Below, piece after piece: positions 7,833 through 16,706 of a DNA stretch of 64,000 nt. The notes under the pieces were generated by a model. That model was not told the DNA's origin, made no database searches, and saw only the letters and a program-made list of their open reading frames with translations. How positions within the stretch are numbered: the first letter of the stretch is position 1; every line of letters begins with the position of its first letter. Both the position numbers and the translations under genes were made by a program. This stretch comes from CAVSJA01 sp963728145 (GTDB taxonomy: Bacteria; Bacteroidota; Bacteroidia; Chitinophagales; Chitinophagaceae), in NCBI GenBank assembly GCA_963728145.1, contig CAVSJA010000009.1, positions 124,001-188,000 of the forward strand. The letters run 5' to 3'.

Positions 7833-8768
7833 TTACAAATTGTCCTCTTCAGCGGCTCGCTTGAGAATTTGTTTCTCTTCATCGGTTAAGTGGTGGTAAC
7901 CCTTTTCACCAATTTTGTCCAGTATCTCGTCAATCCTTTTTTGTGTGAGATTGGGAATCTTTTTATAAGGCTGTGAGCCGCCGGTTTTATAATGGTATTC
8001 TTTCTTAGCAGTTTTTTGCCATTTACTTTTTTCAGGGTTGAAAAGATTTCCTACCCAATCAAAGAATCGGTTCATCCATTCACTCCAATCCCTTCCACGC
8101 CTGAGTTGATGGACAAAAATATAACCCATCAATGCTCCGCCGATATGGGAGAGATGACCACCGGCATTATCTCCGCCAATACTCGCGATATCGATGATGA
8201 TGAAAACTATTGTAAGAACATAAAGGGGTATTCCCCCATGGATCATTGGAAAGATGCGATAGCCGGGCGCCAATACAGTTGTAGCAATAGCCACCGCCAT
8301 CACACCGGCAGAAGCACCCTGAAGCGTAGAAAGTGCTACATCATTCTGAAAACCGGGAATCAGGTTATAACAAAGAATATAAAAAATGCCCCCGGCAAAA
8401 CCTCCGTAAATGAATAAAGGAATCAATTTTTTCGGTCCTGTTAATTCATGCAGGATAAAACCGAAAGCCCAAAGCCAGATCAGGTTTCCAAGAAGGTGCC
8501 AGACCTCAAAATGAAGAAACATATATGTAAAGAGGGTCCAGGGCCTTTCGATCAACAATGAAAGGTTTGAGGGAAGGGTAAACCATTTATGAACTTCATC
8601 GAGGTAGGCAATCTTTGCAGTTGTTCGTTCAGGGGAGGAAAACAAATAAGCCAGGTAAATAAATTGAAATATGCAGAAAATGATTGCCTGAATTGCCAGG
8701 ATCATCATCAGGGAGTTATTCTTTTTTCCCAACATAGTCCTCGGGTAGTAGCGATCGCCCATCCGCAC
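7833..8768 (-). CDS. Rhomboid family intramembrane serine protease with C-terminal tail
   Basis: 311 residues. A six-helix rhomboid core carries the nucleophile Ser153 in GASAG and catalytic His208 in GGHLSHIGG; WHLLGN (about 90-95) gives the conserved His-Asn. After the core a hydrophilic tail of about 90 residues (rich in Lys, Trp and Tyr) ends in a short helical motif, LTQKRIDEILDKIGEKGYHHLTDEE broken here for brevity as LTQKRIDEILDKIGEKG then YHHLTDEE, common at the end of Bacteroidota rhomboids. Rhomboids cut substrates inside the membrane. It follows a second rhomboid gene by 100 bp in the same direction, an arrangement I associate with Bacteroidota. Substrates unknown. Confidence 0.9.
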   Translation of the reverse strand: MRMGDRYYPRTMLGKKNNSLMMILAIQAIIFCIFQFIYLAYLFSSPERTTAKIAYLDEVHKWFTLPSNLSLLIERPWTLFTYMFLHFEVWHLLGNLIWLWAFGFILHELTGPKKLIPLFIYGGFAGGIFYILCYNLIPGFQNDVALSTLQGASAGVMAVAIATTVLAPGYRIFPMIHGGIPLYVLTIVFIIIDIASIGGDNAGGHLSHIGGALMGYIFVHQLRRGRDWSEWMNRFFDWVGNLFNPEKSKWQKTAKKEYHYKTGGSQPYKKIPNLTQKRIDEILDKIGEKGYHHLTDEEKQILKRAAEEDNL

Positions 8769-8868
8769 ATTTATTTATGTGAAATTACAAAAACCGCCTC
8801 CAAAACGCAGGAAAGCCTGAAGTTGGTATCATTCTTTAACAGTTCCTGAAGTGCAATGTTGTAGAAAC

Positions 8869-9576
8869 TCAATAAAAGGTTTTCCGGTTGGTTTTATTCC
8901 AGAGCCAGACCAGGGCTAACCCGAAGGCTGCTCCCCCCAGGTGTGCCCAGTGGGCCACATTGTCTCCTGCTGAATTCCTGATTGCCATCCAGAGTTCTAA
9001 TGCCCCGTAAATAATTACAAACCACTTTGCTTTTATCGGTAAGAAGAAGTAAAGGTAAATTACGCTGTTGGGGAAAAGGTAGCCAAAAGCTGCAAGGCAG
9101 CCCATAACTGCTCCTGATGCTCCTACAGTAGTGGAATTAAAAATAAATCGATCTGAATATAAGAGTTCTTCTTGTTTATACTCTGGAAGCATCTTGAACG
9201 ATTCCCATGCGGGAAGCATTTCAATATACAAGGAAACAAGATGCAGTACACCTGCACCAATTCCACAAATGAGATAGAAAATCAAAAACCTCTTAGCGCC
9301 CCAAAGATTCTCCAGAATGCTTCCAAACATCCAAAGCGCAAACATGTTAAACAATATATGTGTCAATCCCGGCCCATGCAGGAACATGTAAGTAACCAAT
9401 TGATGCGGCCTGAAATAAGCCGAATGCACATCGTGTAGCGCAAACAAGTCTTCAATACTAAAACTGGGATTGTTTCTAAAAACCTGTTGCGCTAGCCAAA
9501 TGAGCACATTGATAATAACCAGGTTTTTGATTACCGGCGGTATCAACGAAAATCCACCCGGACGGAATTCAGTCAT
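8869..9576 (-). CDS. Rhomboid family intramembrane serine protease
   Basis: 235-residue compact rhomboid core without extra domains. The catalytic dyad is Ser154 in VGASGAVMG and His212 in HWAHLGG. THILFNMFALWMFG (about 72-85) supplies the His-Asn oxyanion residues. Six hydrophobic segments fit an inner-membrane enzyme. It lies between rlmD (54 bp upstream) and the longer rhomboid (100 bp downstream), all on the minus strand, so one transcript rlmD-rhomboid-rhomboid-EEP is plausible. Physiological substrate unknown. Confidence 0.9.
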   Translation of the reverse strand: MTEFRPGGFSLIPPVIKNLVIINVLIWLAQQVFRNNPSFSIEDLFALHDVHSAYFRPHQLVTYMFLHGPGLTHILFNMFALWMFGSILENLWGAKRFLIFYLICGIGAGVLHLVSLYIEMLPAWESFKMLPEYKQEELLYSDRFIFNSTTVGASGAVMGCLAAFGYLFPNSVIYLYFFLPIKAKWFVIIYGALELWMAIRNSAGDNVAHWAHLGGAAFGLALVWLWNKTNRKTFY

Positions 9577-9630
9577 CTAAGGAATTTTGATACGCGAATA
9601 TCGGAAGGATTATCCGATCCCTTTGTCCGC

Positions 9631-11043
9631 TTAACTAATTTTTAGTTTCAGTTGCGCGACGTTCTCAATATGCTGGGTATGCGGAAACATATCAACAGGC
9701 TGTAGTGCGGTAACTTCATATTTCTCTCCCAGAATATTCAGATCCCTTGCCTGGGTGGCAGGGTTGCAACTAACGTAAACAACTATGGGGGCTTCCATAT
9801 CGAGTATCTTTCGCACAAGTTTCTCGTGCATGCCTGCCCGGGGTGGATCGGTTACAATCACATCGGGCCTGCCCTGAATTGAAAAAAAATCATCCGTGCA
9901 GATCTCGGAAACATCGCCTGCTACAAAATAACAGTCATCAATATTGTTTAGTTCTGCATTTTCTTTGGCGTCTGCAATTGCTTCGGGGATCATTTCAACA
10001 CCAATAATTTTTTTTGCATTCCGGCTCATGAATATTCCTATACTTCCGGTGCCGCAATAAAGATCATACACTGTTTCTGTTCCCTTTAGTTCTGCAAATT
10101 CCCTGGTAACCTGGTAAAGTTTTTCTCCCTGTTCAGTGTTGGTTTGAAAAAATGATTTCGGACCAATTTTGAATTTAAAATCTTCAAGTATCTCAACAAC
10201 AAATCCTTTACCTGAATAAACCTGGGGATCGAGATCATTCAGGCTATCATTCTTTTTTAGGTTTACTGTATATAAGAGCGTAGTGATTTCGGGAAAAGAA
10301 TCCTGGATATGTTTTAACAAAGCGATCCGTTCCGCTTCTTTTTCTTCCCCAAAAACAATATTCACCATTATCTCGCCTGTCCTGCAGATACGCGTTTGCA
10401 TGGTGCGAAGAAATCCCTGATGATTCCGGATATCATAAAAAGAATAATCATTCTTCAGTCCAAATTCTTTGACAGCAATCCTGATTCTATTTGTAGGTTC
10501 CTCCTGTAAATGGCATGTTCTGATATCGACCACTTTATCAAAGATTCCTTGCGCATGAAATCCAGCGACATTTTTTAACGCTGAAACCGAGGGATCTTTT
10601 AAGAGATGCGATGGCAGGAATTGTTTGTTACCGAATGTATATTCCATCTTGTTCCGGTAATACCTTTCATTGACTGCCCCGATAATTGCCTTTAACCCGG
10701 GTAATGGAATCCTTCCGATTCGTTTCAAATTATCCTCGACCTGTTTTTGTTTATAGAAAAGTTGTTTTGGATAAGGCAGCATTTGCCATTGGCAACCTCC
10801 ACAAATACCAAAATGCTCGCAAAAAGGTTCAACCCTGTCTTTTGAGTAAGAATGAAAGTGTACGGGAAACCCTTCGGCCCAATCCTTCTTGCTTCGGGAT
10901 AGTTTGACATCAACGATATCACCCGGTACAGTTTCTTCGATGAAAATTACCTTTCCGTCTACTCTTGCCAGTGATCTTCCTTCACCGGCATGGTCTTCCA
11001 CGAGTACGTTTGGGAGGATGATGTGTTTGTTTTTGCGTGCCAC
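9631..11043 (-). CDS. rlmD: 23S rRNA (uracil-C5)-methyltransferase, RlmD/RumA family
   Basis: 470 residues. An N-terminal TRAM domain (GEGRSLARVDGKVIFIEETVPG) is followed by the FeS-cluster cysteines Cys75, Cys81 and Cys84 (CEHFGICGGC), a fourth Cys nearer the middle, and a SAM-dependent methyltransferase domain (YDLYCGTGSIGIF) with the motif YVSCNPATQARDL bearing the catalytic Cys. These enzymes methylate C5 of a 23S rRNA uridine (U1939 in RlmD; some relatives modify U747 or tRNA U54), so the exact target is inferred. The start is a GTG at 11043. A strong -7 box ends only 5 bp upstream, so the message may be leaderless. Confidence 0.88.
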   Translation of the reverse strand: MARKNKHIILPNVLVEDHAGEGRSLARVDGKVIFIEETVPGDIVDVKLSRSKKDWAEGFPVHFHSYSKDRVEPFCEHFGICGGCQWQMLPYPKQLFYKQKQVEDNLKRIGRIPLPGLKAIIGAVNERYYRNKMEYTFGNKQFLPSHLLKDPSVSALKNVAGFHAQGIFDKVVDIRTCHLQEEPTNRIRIAVKEFGLKNDYSFYDIRNHQGFLRTMQTRICRTGEIMVNIVFGEEKEAERIALLKHIQDSFPEITTLLYTVNLKKNDSLNDLDPQVYSGKGFVVEILEDFKFKIGPKSFFQTNTEQGEKLYQVTREFAELKGTETVYDLYCGTGSIGIFMSRNAKKIIGVEMIPEAIADAKENAELNNIDDCYFVAGDVSEICTDDFFSIQGRPDVIVTDPPRAGMHEKLVRKILDMEAPIVVYVSCNPATQARDLNILGEKYEVTALQPVDMFPHTQHIENVAQLKLKIS

Positions 11044-11047
11044 GAAG

Positions 11048-11055
11048 CAAAGATA
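11048..11055 (-). promoter_or_regulatory. -7 promoter box (TATCTTTG) abutting the rlmD start
   Basis: TATCTTTG on the minus strand matches TAnnTTTG. It ends 4 bp before the GTG, putting the expected transcription start at or within a base or two of the start codon. Confidence 0.45.
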
Positions 11056-11159
11056 GTCGGGAGTCAGGAGTCGGGAGTCGGGAGTAAAGCAAGCGTGAAA
11101 TAATAATATTTGATCGGACCTTTATTCATTGTTCCTCATTGCTTGTTCTTTGTTCCCAC

Positions 11160-11234
11160 CTTTGTCAACCCTGTCAACCCCGTCAACCTTGTCAACCCTA
11201 TCAACACTATCAACCCCATCAACCCCATCAACCT
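11160..11234. repeat. Tandem GTCAACCCC-like 9-mers before the EamA gene
   Basis: About eight degenerate copies of GTCAACCYY / ATCAACCCC in one orientation, in the 220-bp gap between the divergent rlmD and EamA genes. Just before it are AGTCGGG-like repeats (11053-11078). The same word occurs, often in opposed arrays, at 16.6, 19.1, 40.2, 56.2 and 56.6 kb. Confidence 0.6.
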
Positions 11235-11264
11235 ATCCACTTGTAAACTACCTTTACACCACCA

Positions 11265-12155
11265 ATGCCTCCTACCCAAACCAATTACAAAGGGATTTAC
11301 TTCATGCTTCTTGCCGCACTCGGTTTTTCTCTAATGGGTGGGTTTGCAAGAATGCTTAAGCCTTCATTCAATGCCCCGCAACTTGTTTTCTATAGAAATT
11401 TTTTTGGGTTGATGTTTTTATTAGTGAGTTTGATGCGATATCCGGTAAAACAGGAAGGAGGTCGACTTGCTCTCTTATTGTTTCGCGGGTTAATGGGTAC
11501 AATTGCATTGTACACTTTATTGTACAATATCCTTCACATCACGCTCGGCGCAGCCCTCACATATAATACGACCAATACATTGTTCATTGCTTTATTATCT
11601 GGTTGGTTTTTGAAAGAAAAATTGCCCGCAATTGCATGGTTTTGTATTGTACTAGGATTCGCAGGTGTATTGCTCATCTACAAACCCACTGGAGATTTCA
11701 GTTGGAAATTTCATATCGTTGGATTAATCTGCGGATTGAGTTCTGCATTGGCATATTTGTCTGTAAGCTCTCTTAATCGCAAATATGATACAAGAGTTAT
11801 CGTATTATCCTTTCTGTTGAACGGAATTGCATTGCCTTTAATCGGCATGCTCCTGGGATACTTCACTAATTTGAAGCACGATGAATTTTTCATCACTGAA
11901 TTCAAACTTCCGTACGGAATGGATTGGTTCTATATTCTTGCAATGGCAGGAACTGCATTGATGGGACAATACTTCGTTACCAAAGCCTTTGGACATGACA
12001 AAGCGGGAATCGTTTCAGCAATCGGCTATAGCAATATCATCTTCGCACTCACCATTGGGATAATTCTCGGAGATCCATTTCCTAATTTGATATCGTTGCT
12101 GGGAATTGTGTTGGTGATTGTGAGTGGGATTACGATTTCTTTGACCAAGAAGTAG
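11265..12155 (+). CDS. DMT superfamily (EamA) transporter
   Basis: 296 residues with about ten hydrophobic segments arranged as two EamA repeats: residues roughly 8-140, and 150-290 ending in a GIVSAIGYSNIIFALTIG-type block. The charge pattern and length are typical of drug/metabolite transporters that export amino acids, nucleosides or other small molecules. The start is the ATG of MPPTQTNYKGIYFMLL at 11265; the long frames upstream are read through GTCAACC repeats. It converges on msrB across an inverted repeat. Substrate cannot be read from sequence. Confidence 0.85.
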   Translation: MPPTQTNYKGIYFMLLAALGFSLMGGFARMLKPSFNAPQLVFYRNFFGLMFLLVSLMRYPVKQEGGRLALLLFRGLMGTIALYTLLYNILHITLGAALTYNTTNTLFIALLSGWFLKEKLPAIAWFCIVLGFAGVLLIYKPTGDFSWKFHIVGLICGLSSALAYLSVSSLNRKYDTRVIVLSFLLNGIALPLIGMLLGYFTNLKHDEFFITEFKLPYGMDWFYILAMAGTALMGQYFVTKAFGHDKAGIVSAIGYSNIIFALTIGIILGDPFPNLISLLGIVLVIVSGITISLTKK

Positions 12156-12168
12156 GCCTGATGGCTAG

Positions 12169-12246
12169 ATGGTTTGATTGTTTGATGGTTGGATTCATAA
12201 AATAGTAAACCCAACAATCAAACAATGGAACAATCAAACCATCATA
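12169..12246. repeat. Opposed GTTTGATTGTTT / AAACAATCAAAC arrays between convergent genes
   Basis: The left arm (about 12170-12193) and right arm (about 12213-12243) are near reverse complements built from a TTGATTG/CAATCAA word. They can form a long hairpin between the EamA and msrB stop codons; a shared bidirectional terminator is plausible. Confidence 0.6.
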
Positions 12247-12249
12247 TTT

Positions 12250-12834
12250 TCAACCTTTCTTCTCATTATACTTCTTCTCCGCTTCCTTCGCTTTTTCAAA
12301 ATCCAGTACTACGCCATTAATACAATAACGCAATCCTGTGGGCGGAGGGCCATCGTTAAACACATGGCCGAGATGAGATTTACAACGGCCGCACATTACC
12401 TCATCGCGGATCATTCCGTGTGAAGTATCACGTTCATATATAACGGATGTTTTGCTGATGGGTTCATAAAAACTTGGCCAGCCACAACCGCTTTCATATT
12501 TGGTATCGCTCTTGAATAAAGCATTTCCACAAACCCCACAATAGTAGGTTCCTATTTCTTTAAATCCTTCAAACTTACTGGTCCATGGGCGTTCTGTGCC
12601 TTTCTGCCTGGCTATATTGTAAACATCCGCAGGTAAAAGCTTTCTCCATTCTTCCTCACTTAGATTGACCTTTGAAGTATCGGTCCTTGAATAAACTGAA
12701 TTCTTATCCTTCTTTTCGTCTTTATTCTCCATAGTTTTATTTTTTGCGGTAGTGGGTGATGTTTGGGAATAACTGCATTGCTGGGTAATGCCCGCCAATA
12801 GCAACATAAACACTATTTGATATAATCTGCGCAT
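12250..12834 (-). CDS. msrB: Peptide-methionine (R)-S-oxide reductase, exported
   Basis: 194 residues. Residues 1-24 look like a signal sequence (with Cys20, though not a classical lipobox), followed by a Lys-rich linker and the MsrB fold. Zinc cysteines are visible as Cys99-Cys102 (CGVC) and Cys148-Cys151 (CGRC). GCGWPSF and the catalytic Cys171 in RYCING are the family signature. MsrB reduces the R form of methionine sulfoxide in oxidised proteins; the leader suggests a periplasmic or membrane-attached repair enzyme. A TAAATTTG box lies about 20 bp upstream, divergent from the adk promoter. Confidence 0.92.
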   Translation of the reverse strand: MRRLYQIVFMLLLAGITQQCSYSQTSPTTAKNKTMENKDEKKDKNSVYSRTDTSKVNLSEEEWRKLLPADVYNIARQKGTERPWTSKFEGFKEIGTYYCGVCGNALFKSDTKYESGCGWPSFYEPISKTSVIYERDTSHGMIRDEVMCGRCKSHLGHVFNDGPPPTGLRYCINGVVLDFEKAKEAEKKYNEKKG

Positions 12835-12854
12835 GATCGCTTGATTTGATTAGC

Positions 12855-12862
12855 CAAATTTA
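12855..12862 (-). promoter_or_regulatory. -7 promoter box (TAAATTTG) for msrB
   Basis: Matches TAnnTTTG on the minus strand, 20 bp before the msrB ATG, giving a short leader. Confidence 0.45.
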
Positions 12863-12953
12863 CGAAACATTGGGCAGGATGGATGTCGGCCAGATGACCA
12901 GGATCAAGCAATTACAGGCCAAAATTGTTAAGGGATTTTTAAACCTCTTGAAT

Positions 12954-12961
12954 TATATTTG
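12954..12961 (+). promoter_or_regulatory. -7 promoter box (TATATTTG) for adk
   Basis: Matches TAnnTTTG, 24 bp before the chosen adk ATG. It supports starting adk at 12986: the TTG at 12959 would lie inside the box. Confidence 0.5.
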
Positions 12962-12985
12962 TTTCTACACTTAAGGCTATCGCTC

Positions 12986-13567
12986 ATGTTCAATTTGATC
13001 TTATTTGGTCCACCCGGAAGCGGCAAAGGCACTCAATCTGAAAAACTTATGTCAAGGTACGGGCTGAAGCATCTCAGCACCGGCGACCTGTTGCGTAATG
13101 AAATCGCCAGCAATAGTCCACTTGGAATGGCGGCAAAGAGTTTCATGGACAAGGGCCAGTTGGTACCGGATGAGGTGGTAATTGAAATGATCGATTCGGC
13201 CATTGAAAACAATCCCCAGGCAAGGGGCTTTTTGTTTGATGGCTTTCCCCGCACAACTGCACAGGCCGAGGCCCTGGATAAATTGCTGATGCAAAAGAAT
13301 GCGCCAATTGCAATTGTTCTGGCTTTGGAAGTGACTAAGGATGAACTTGTAAACCGCTTAAAGAACCGCGGACTCACTTCAGGCCGCAGCGACGATACGG
13401 ATGAATCAATTATCCGGGCCCGCATTGATGAGTATGAACGGAAAACCGCTGCTGTTGCGGAGTATTATGATCAGTTTGGAAAGGTTGCCCGCATAAAGGG
13501 TGAAGGATCAATCGATGATATCTTTCAGATCCTCACGGATTCGATCGACGCTAAAATTGAAGCCTAG
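12986..13567 (+). CDS. adk: Adenylate kinase
   Basis: 193 residues from MFNLILFGPPGSGKGTQ. The P-loop GPPGSGKGT is at residues 8-16, with the AMP-binding block (HLSTGDLLRNEI), GFLFDGFPRT, and a short LID region (NRGLTSGRSDD) without zinc cysteines. It interconverts ATP plus AMP and two ADP in the cytosol and is normally essential. The length is that of short-type Adk. The start at 12986 fits both the conserved N terminus and the promoter box. It converges on the lipoprotein gene with 9 bp between stops. Confidence 0.96.
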   Translation: MFNLILFGPPGSGKGTQSEKLMSRYGLKHLSTGDLLRNEIASNSPLGMAAKSFMDKGQLVPDEVVIEMIDSAIENNPQARGFLFDGFPRTTAQAEALDKLLMQKNAPIAIVLALEVTKDELVNRLKNRGLTSGRSDDTDESIIRARIDEYERKTAAVAEYYDQFGKVARIKGEGSIDDIFQILTDSIDAKIEA

Positions 13568-13576
13568 CTTTCTTTT

Positions 13577-14032
13577 TTAATTCTTCAGTAGAGAATCTGC
13601 AAGTTTCAATCCATTCAGGATTGCATCTTTTACTTTATTTACTTTGTCTTTTTCTGACTCGAGATAGCGGATTCGCAATTCAGCATTTCCTTTTGCTGAA
13701 TCATTCTCGAATTCATCCATCCATTTAAACATTGCATAGTCTGCATAGTTTAGATCTTCCTGCAGGTCTATTAATGCTTGTTGATGCTTTGGATCAATCT
13801 TGTTTTTGGATAGTTTATTCAAGCTATCCAATTGTTGTTGTGTTTTTTTAATTGCATTTTTAACCCTTCCAATTCTCGCCATGCCAATATTATGTCCCTT
13901 CATAACCTCTTTATAAAGGGAATCCTCTTTTGTTTTCGGAACCTCCGAAAAGCCGTCTTGGCGGGTGGGCTTTTCTTCCTGGTTGCAGGCGATGATTGTG
14001 AGAATAAATATTAAAGCCAATAATGGTTTCAT
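13577..14032 (-). CDS. Predicted lipoprotein, helical, unknown function
   Basis: 151 residues. The N terminus (LLALIFILTIIACNQ) is a lipoprotein signal with the lipid-attachment Cys at position 16. The mature part is almost entirely charged helix (IGRVKNAIKKTQQQLDSLNKL and similar stretches), predicting a coiled coil in the periplasm. I recognise no enzymatic motif; similar Bacteroidota proteins are sometimes mislabelled viral A-type inclusion protein because of coiled-coil similarity. It stands alone. Confidence 0.7.
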   Translation of the reverse strand: MKPLLALIFILTIIACNQEEKPTRQDGFSEVPKTKEDSLYKEVMKGHNIGMARIGRVKNAIKKTQQQLDSLNKLSKNKIDPKHQQALIDLQEDLNYADYAMFKWMDEFENDSAKGNAELRIRYLESEKDKVNKVKDAILNGLKLADSLLKN

Positions 14033-14118
14033 GAGTAGCGTTTGAGAGAATCAAAATTGCAGCTTTTGAGCGATAAGAAAGATATGGAATTCGCCTACGC
14101 GTCTCAAAGTTCACTCAC

Positions 14119-14441
14119 CCAACACATTTTGCTCCTAACGCTTGCGCCACCGCTATAGCTTCAGCGCACGCGGTCAGCGTCGGCGCATGGAGCAAGATTC
14201 AAACACTCGAACTAGCTACCAACATTTAGCTCCTGACGGAGCTATCCATTGCGCCAAATCGATTATTAACGCTGCCAACATTTTGTTCCTTAGAAGCAAA
14301 ATCTAAAATGATAAGTTCTCGCTCAAAACTATATGGTCCTTGAAGATACGTTGAGGGCTTAACCCCGCTAGGGGTTAAATGTTGGTAGCCACGGTTCGAT
14401 ATGCAATTCTTGCTCCATAGGAGCAAAATGTTGGAAGCGGA
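14119..14441. repeat. Cluster of CAACATTT / AAATGTTGG units with GCTCC-GGAGC hairpins
   Basis: The 480-bp gap 14033-14512 holds no gene. It carries at least five degenerate units that pair a CCAACATTT (or reverse AAATGTTGG) core with a small palindrome: GCTCCTGACGGAGC near 14230, AACCCCGCTAGGGGTT near 14355-14370, TTGCTCCATAGGAGCAA near 14415-14431. Both orientations occur. This is REP/BIME-like architecture, related in style to the cluster at 3.6-3.75 kb. No transposase gene is in the window. Confidence 0.6.
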
Positions 14442-14512
14442 ATGAACACAGTTTTCCGTCCTGCACAATCTTCCTCTTTTGATTAATTTCGTCTATGATT
14501 CAAACAAGCCAT

Positions 14513-16564
14513 ATGACGAAAACCGGCAATTATATTTCGGGTAAATGGGTTAATGGAGAGGGTGAAGGACAGGGACTTTTTAATGCCGTCACGGGTGAGG
14601 CGATCGGATCTGCAAGCAGCAAAGGACTCGATTTCAAAAGCATGACAGATTATGCGCGAAAGACAGGCAACCCCGCATTGCGAAAGCTTACATTCCAGGA
14701 AAGAGGACGAATGCTCAGAGCGCTTGCACTTCATTTAAAAAATCAACTCGATAAATTCTACCAGGTCAGCTATCAAACCGGCGCAACAAAGGCCGATAGC
14801 TGGATTGATATTGAAGGAGGGATTGGCAATCTTTTTTCTTATGCCAGCTTGCGCAGAAAATTTCCTGATGAAATATTTTGTATCGATGGAGAAACGCATA
14901 ACCTGAGCAAGTCGAATAGTTTTATGGCTACCCACTTATTGGTTCCCAAAGAAGGAGTAGCCATTCACATCAATGCATACAATTTCCCCGTTTGGGGAAT
15001 GCTTGAAAAATGCGCTGTTAACTGGCTGGCAGGAATGCCTGCAATTGTTAAGCCGGCCACGGTAACCTGTTATCTTACTGAAGTTGTCGTGAGAGAAATC
15101 ATCGCATCAGGCATTCTTCCCGAAGGCGCATTGCAATTGATCTGCGGCAGCGCAGGAGATTTATTGGATCATACAACATCACAGGATGTAGTGACATTCA
15201 CAGGTTCAGCATCGACGGGGCTTCAATTAAAATCTCATCCCCGAATATTGAGCGAATCGGTGCCATTTAATATGGAGGCGGATTCATTGAATTGTATTGT
15301 GCTGGGAGATGATGTAAATGCAGACATGCCAGAATGGGATGTTTTCATTAAAGAGGTTCGAAAAGAAATAACTGTAAAGGCCGGACAAAAATGCACTGCT
15401 ATAAGAAGAATTATTGTTCCGGAGAACAAGATTGAGGAAGTAAGAAAATCTCTGATCACTGCATTGTCCCAAACATTAATTGGAAACCCACTCAATGAAA
15501 AAGTGAGAATGGGTGCACTTGCAGGCCAGGGACAACGAAATGAAGTGAAAGCACAGGTTCAAAAACTACTTGCTTCATCACAATTGATTTATGGTTCATT
15601 GGATAGTGTTGAAGTGATTGATGCAGATTCAAAGAAAGGCGCATTTGTTAGTCCATTATTATTGCTAAATGAAAAACCACTTGCTTCCAAAGAAGTTCAT
15701 GAGGTGGAAGCATTTGGACCGGTTAGTACAATCATGCCTTATAAGAATTTGACCGAAGCAATTGAACTTAGCAAGAAGGGTAAAGGATCTCTTTGCAGTT
15801 CAATTGTAACTTCCAATGATAAAATAGCAAGGCAATATGTGATTGAAGCCGGGACGCATCACGGAAGAATTTTGGTTTTGAATAAAGATTCAGCAAAGGA
15901 ATCTACTGGTCATGGTTCGCCTTTACCATTATTGGTTCATGGAGGACCTGGAAGAGCTGGTGGCGGTGAAGAAATGGGTGGAATTCGCGGTGTAAAGCAT
16001 TATATGCAAAGAGTGGCTGTGCAGGGATCTCCAACAACACTTACAGCAATTACAAATGTTTACCAGCCCTATGCAAAAGGAAACCAGGATATCATTCATC
16101 CATTCCGAAAGTATTTTGAAGAGATACAGATCGGAGATCAATTGATCACCGGCAAGCGTACAATTACTGATGCTGATATAAAGAATTTTGCTAACCTTAG
16201 CTGGGATCATTTCTATGCCCACACGGATCACACTTCATTAGAAGGAACTTTATTTGAGAAACCCGTTGCGCATGGATACCTGATCATGAGTGCAGCAGCA
16301 GGATTGTTTGTAGAGAACAGCCTGAAATGCCCGGTACTACTGAATTATGGCATTGATGAATTGCGATTTACAAAACCCGTATACGCAGACACCACAATAT
16401 ATGTTCGCTTTACCTGCAAGGAAAAGATTGAGCAGGAAAAGAAAGAAGAAAATGATGTTGCGAAGGGTATCGTGAAGTGGTATGTCGAGATTTTTGATTC
16501 GCTTGATGAACATATTGGAGTAGCGACGATTTTGACGATGGTCGCGTTGAAAGGCAAGGGTTGA
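14513..16564 (+). CDS. paaZ: PaaZ-type bifunctional aldehyde dehydrogenase / enoyl-CoA hydratase
   Basis: 683 residues from MTKTGNYISGKW. The N-terminal part (about 1-520) is an aldehyde dehydrogenase with FTGSASTG and catalytic Cys294 in AGQKCTA. The C-terminal part (about 535-680) is a MaoC-like hot-dog domain (FANLSWDHFYAHTD, AHGYLIMSAAAGLF). This fusion is PaaZ, which opens oxepin-CoA and oxidises the semialdehyde in aerobic phenylacetate degradation. The start at 14513 is chosen over the ATG at 14495 because the family begins near there; either is possible. A crotonase gene follows, but no other paa genes (paaABCDE, paaK) are in the window, so the pathway may be split or the enzyme used otherwise. 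Confidence 0.9.
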   Translation: MTKTGNYISGKWVNGEGEGQGLFNAVTGEAIGSASSKGLDFKSMTDYARKTGNPALRKLTFQERGRMLRALALHLKNQLDKFYQVSYQTGATKADSWIDIEGGIGNLFSYASLRRKFPDEIFCIDGETHNLSKSNSFMATHLLVPKEGVAIHINAYNFPVWGMLEKCAVNWLAGMPAIVKPATVTCYLTEVVVREIIASGILPEGALQLICGSAGDLLDHTTSQDVVTFTGSASTGLQLKSHPRILSESVPFNMEADSLNCIVLGDDVNADMPEWDVFIKEVRKEITVKAGQKCTAIRRIIVPENKIEEVRKSLITALSQTLIGNPLNEKVRMGALAGQGQRNEVKAQVQKLLASSQLIYGSLDSVEVIDADSKKGAFVSPLLLLNEKPLASKEVHEVEAFGPVSTIMPYKNLTEAIELSKKGKGSLCSSIVTSNDKIARQYVIEAGTHHGRILVLNKDSAKESTGHGSPLPLLVHGGPGRAGGGEEMGGIRGVKHYMQRVAVQGSPTTLTAITNVYQPYAKGNQDIIHPFRKYFEEIQIGDQLITGKRTITDADIKNFANLSWDHFYAHTDHTSLEGTLFEKPVAHGYLIMSAAAGLFVENSLKCPVLLNYGIDELRFTKPVYADTTIYVRFTCKEKIEQEKKEENDVAKGIVKWYVEIFDSLDEHIGVATILTMVALKGKG

Positions 16565-16652
16565 TAGGGTTGATAAGGTTGACAGGGTTGACAAGGAGAT
16601 GCTGCTGGAATGAACGTTGTCAACCTCGTCAACCCTATCAACCCCGTCATTC
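16561..16652. repeat. Opposed GGTTGACAGGG / GTCAACCC arrays
   Basis: Four GTTGATA/GTTGACA-type 9-mers (16561-16596) face four GTCAACC copies (16616-16651), followed by a CCCGCC...GGCGGG palindrome. The left array overlaps the paaZ stop codon. It can form a long hairpin between paaZ and the crotonase gene. Confidence 0.6.
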
Positions 16653-16706
16653 CCGTCCCGCCGCTGGCGGGAGGAACAACCAAAACCAGGAAATTAAACT
16701 AACTAT

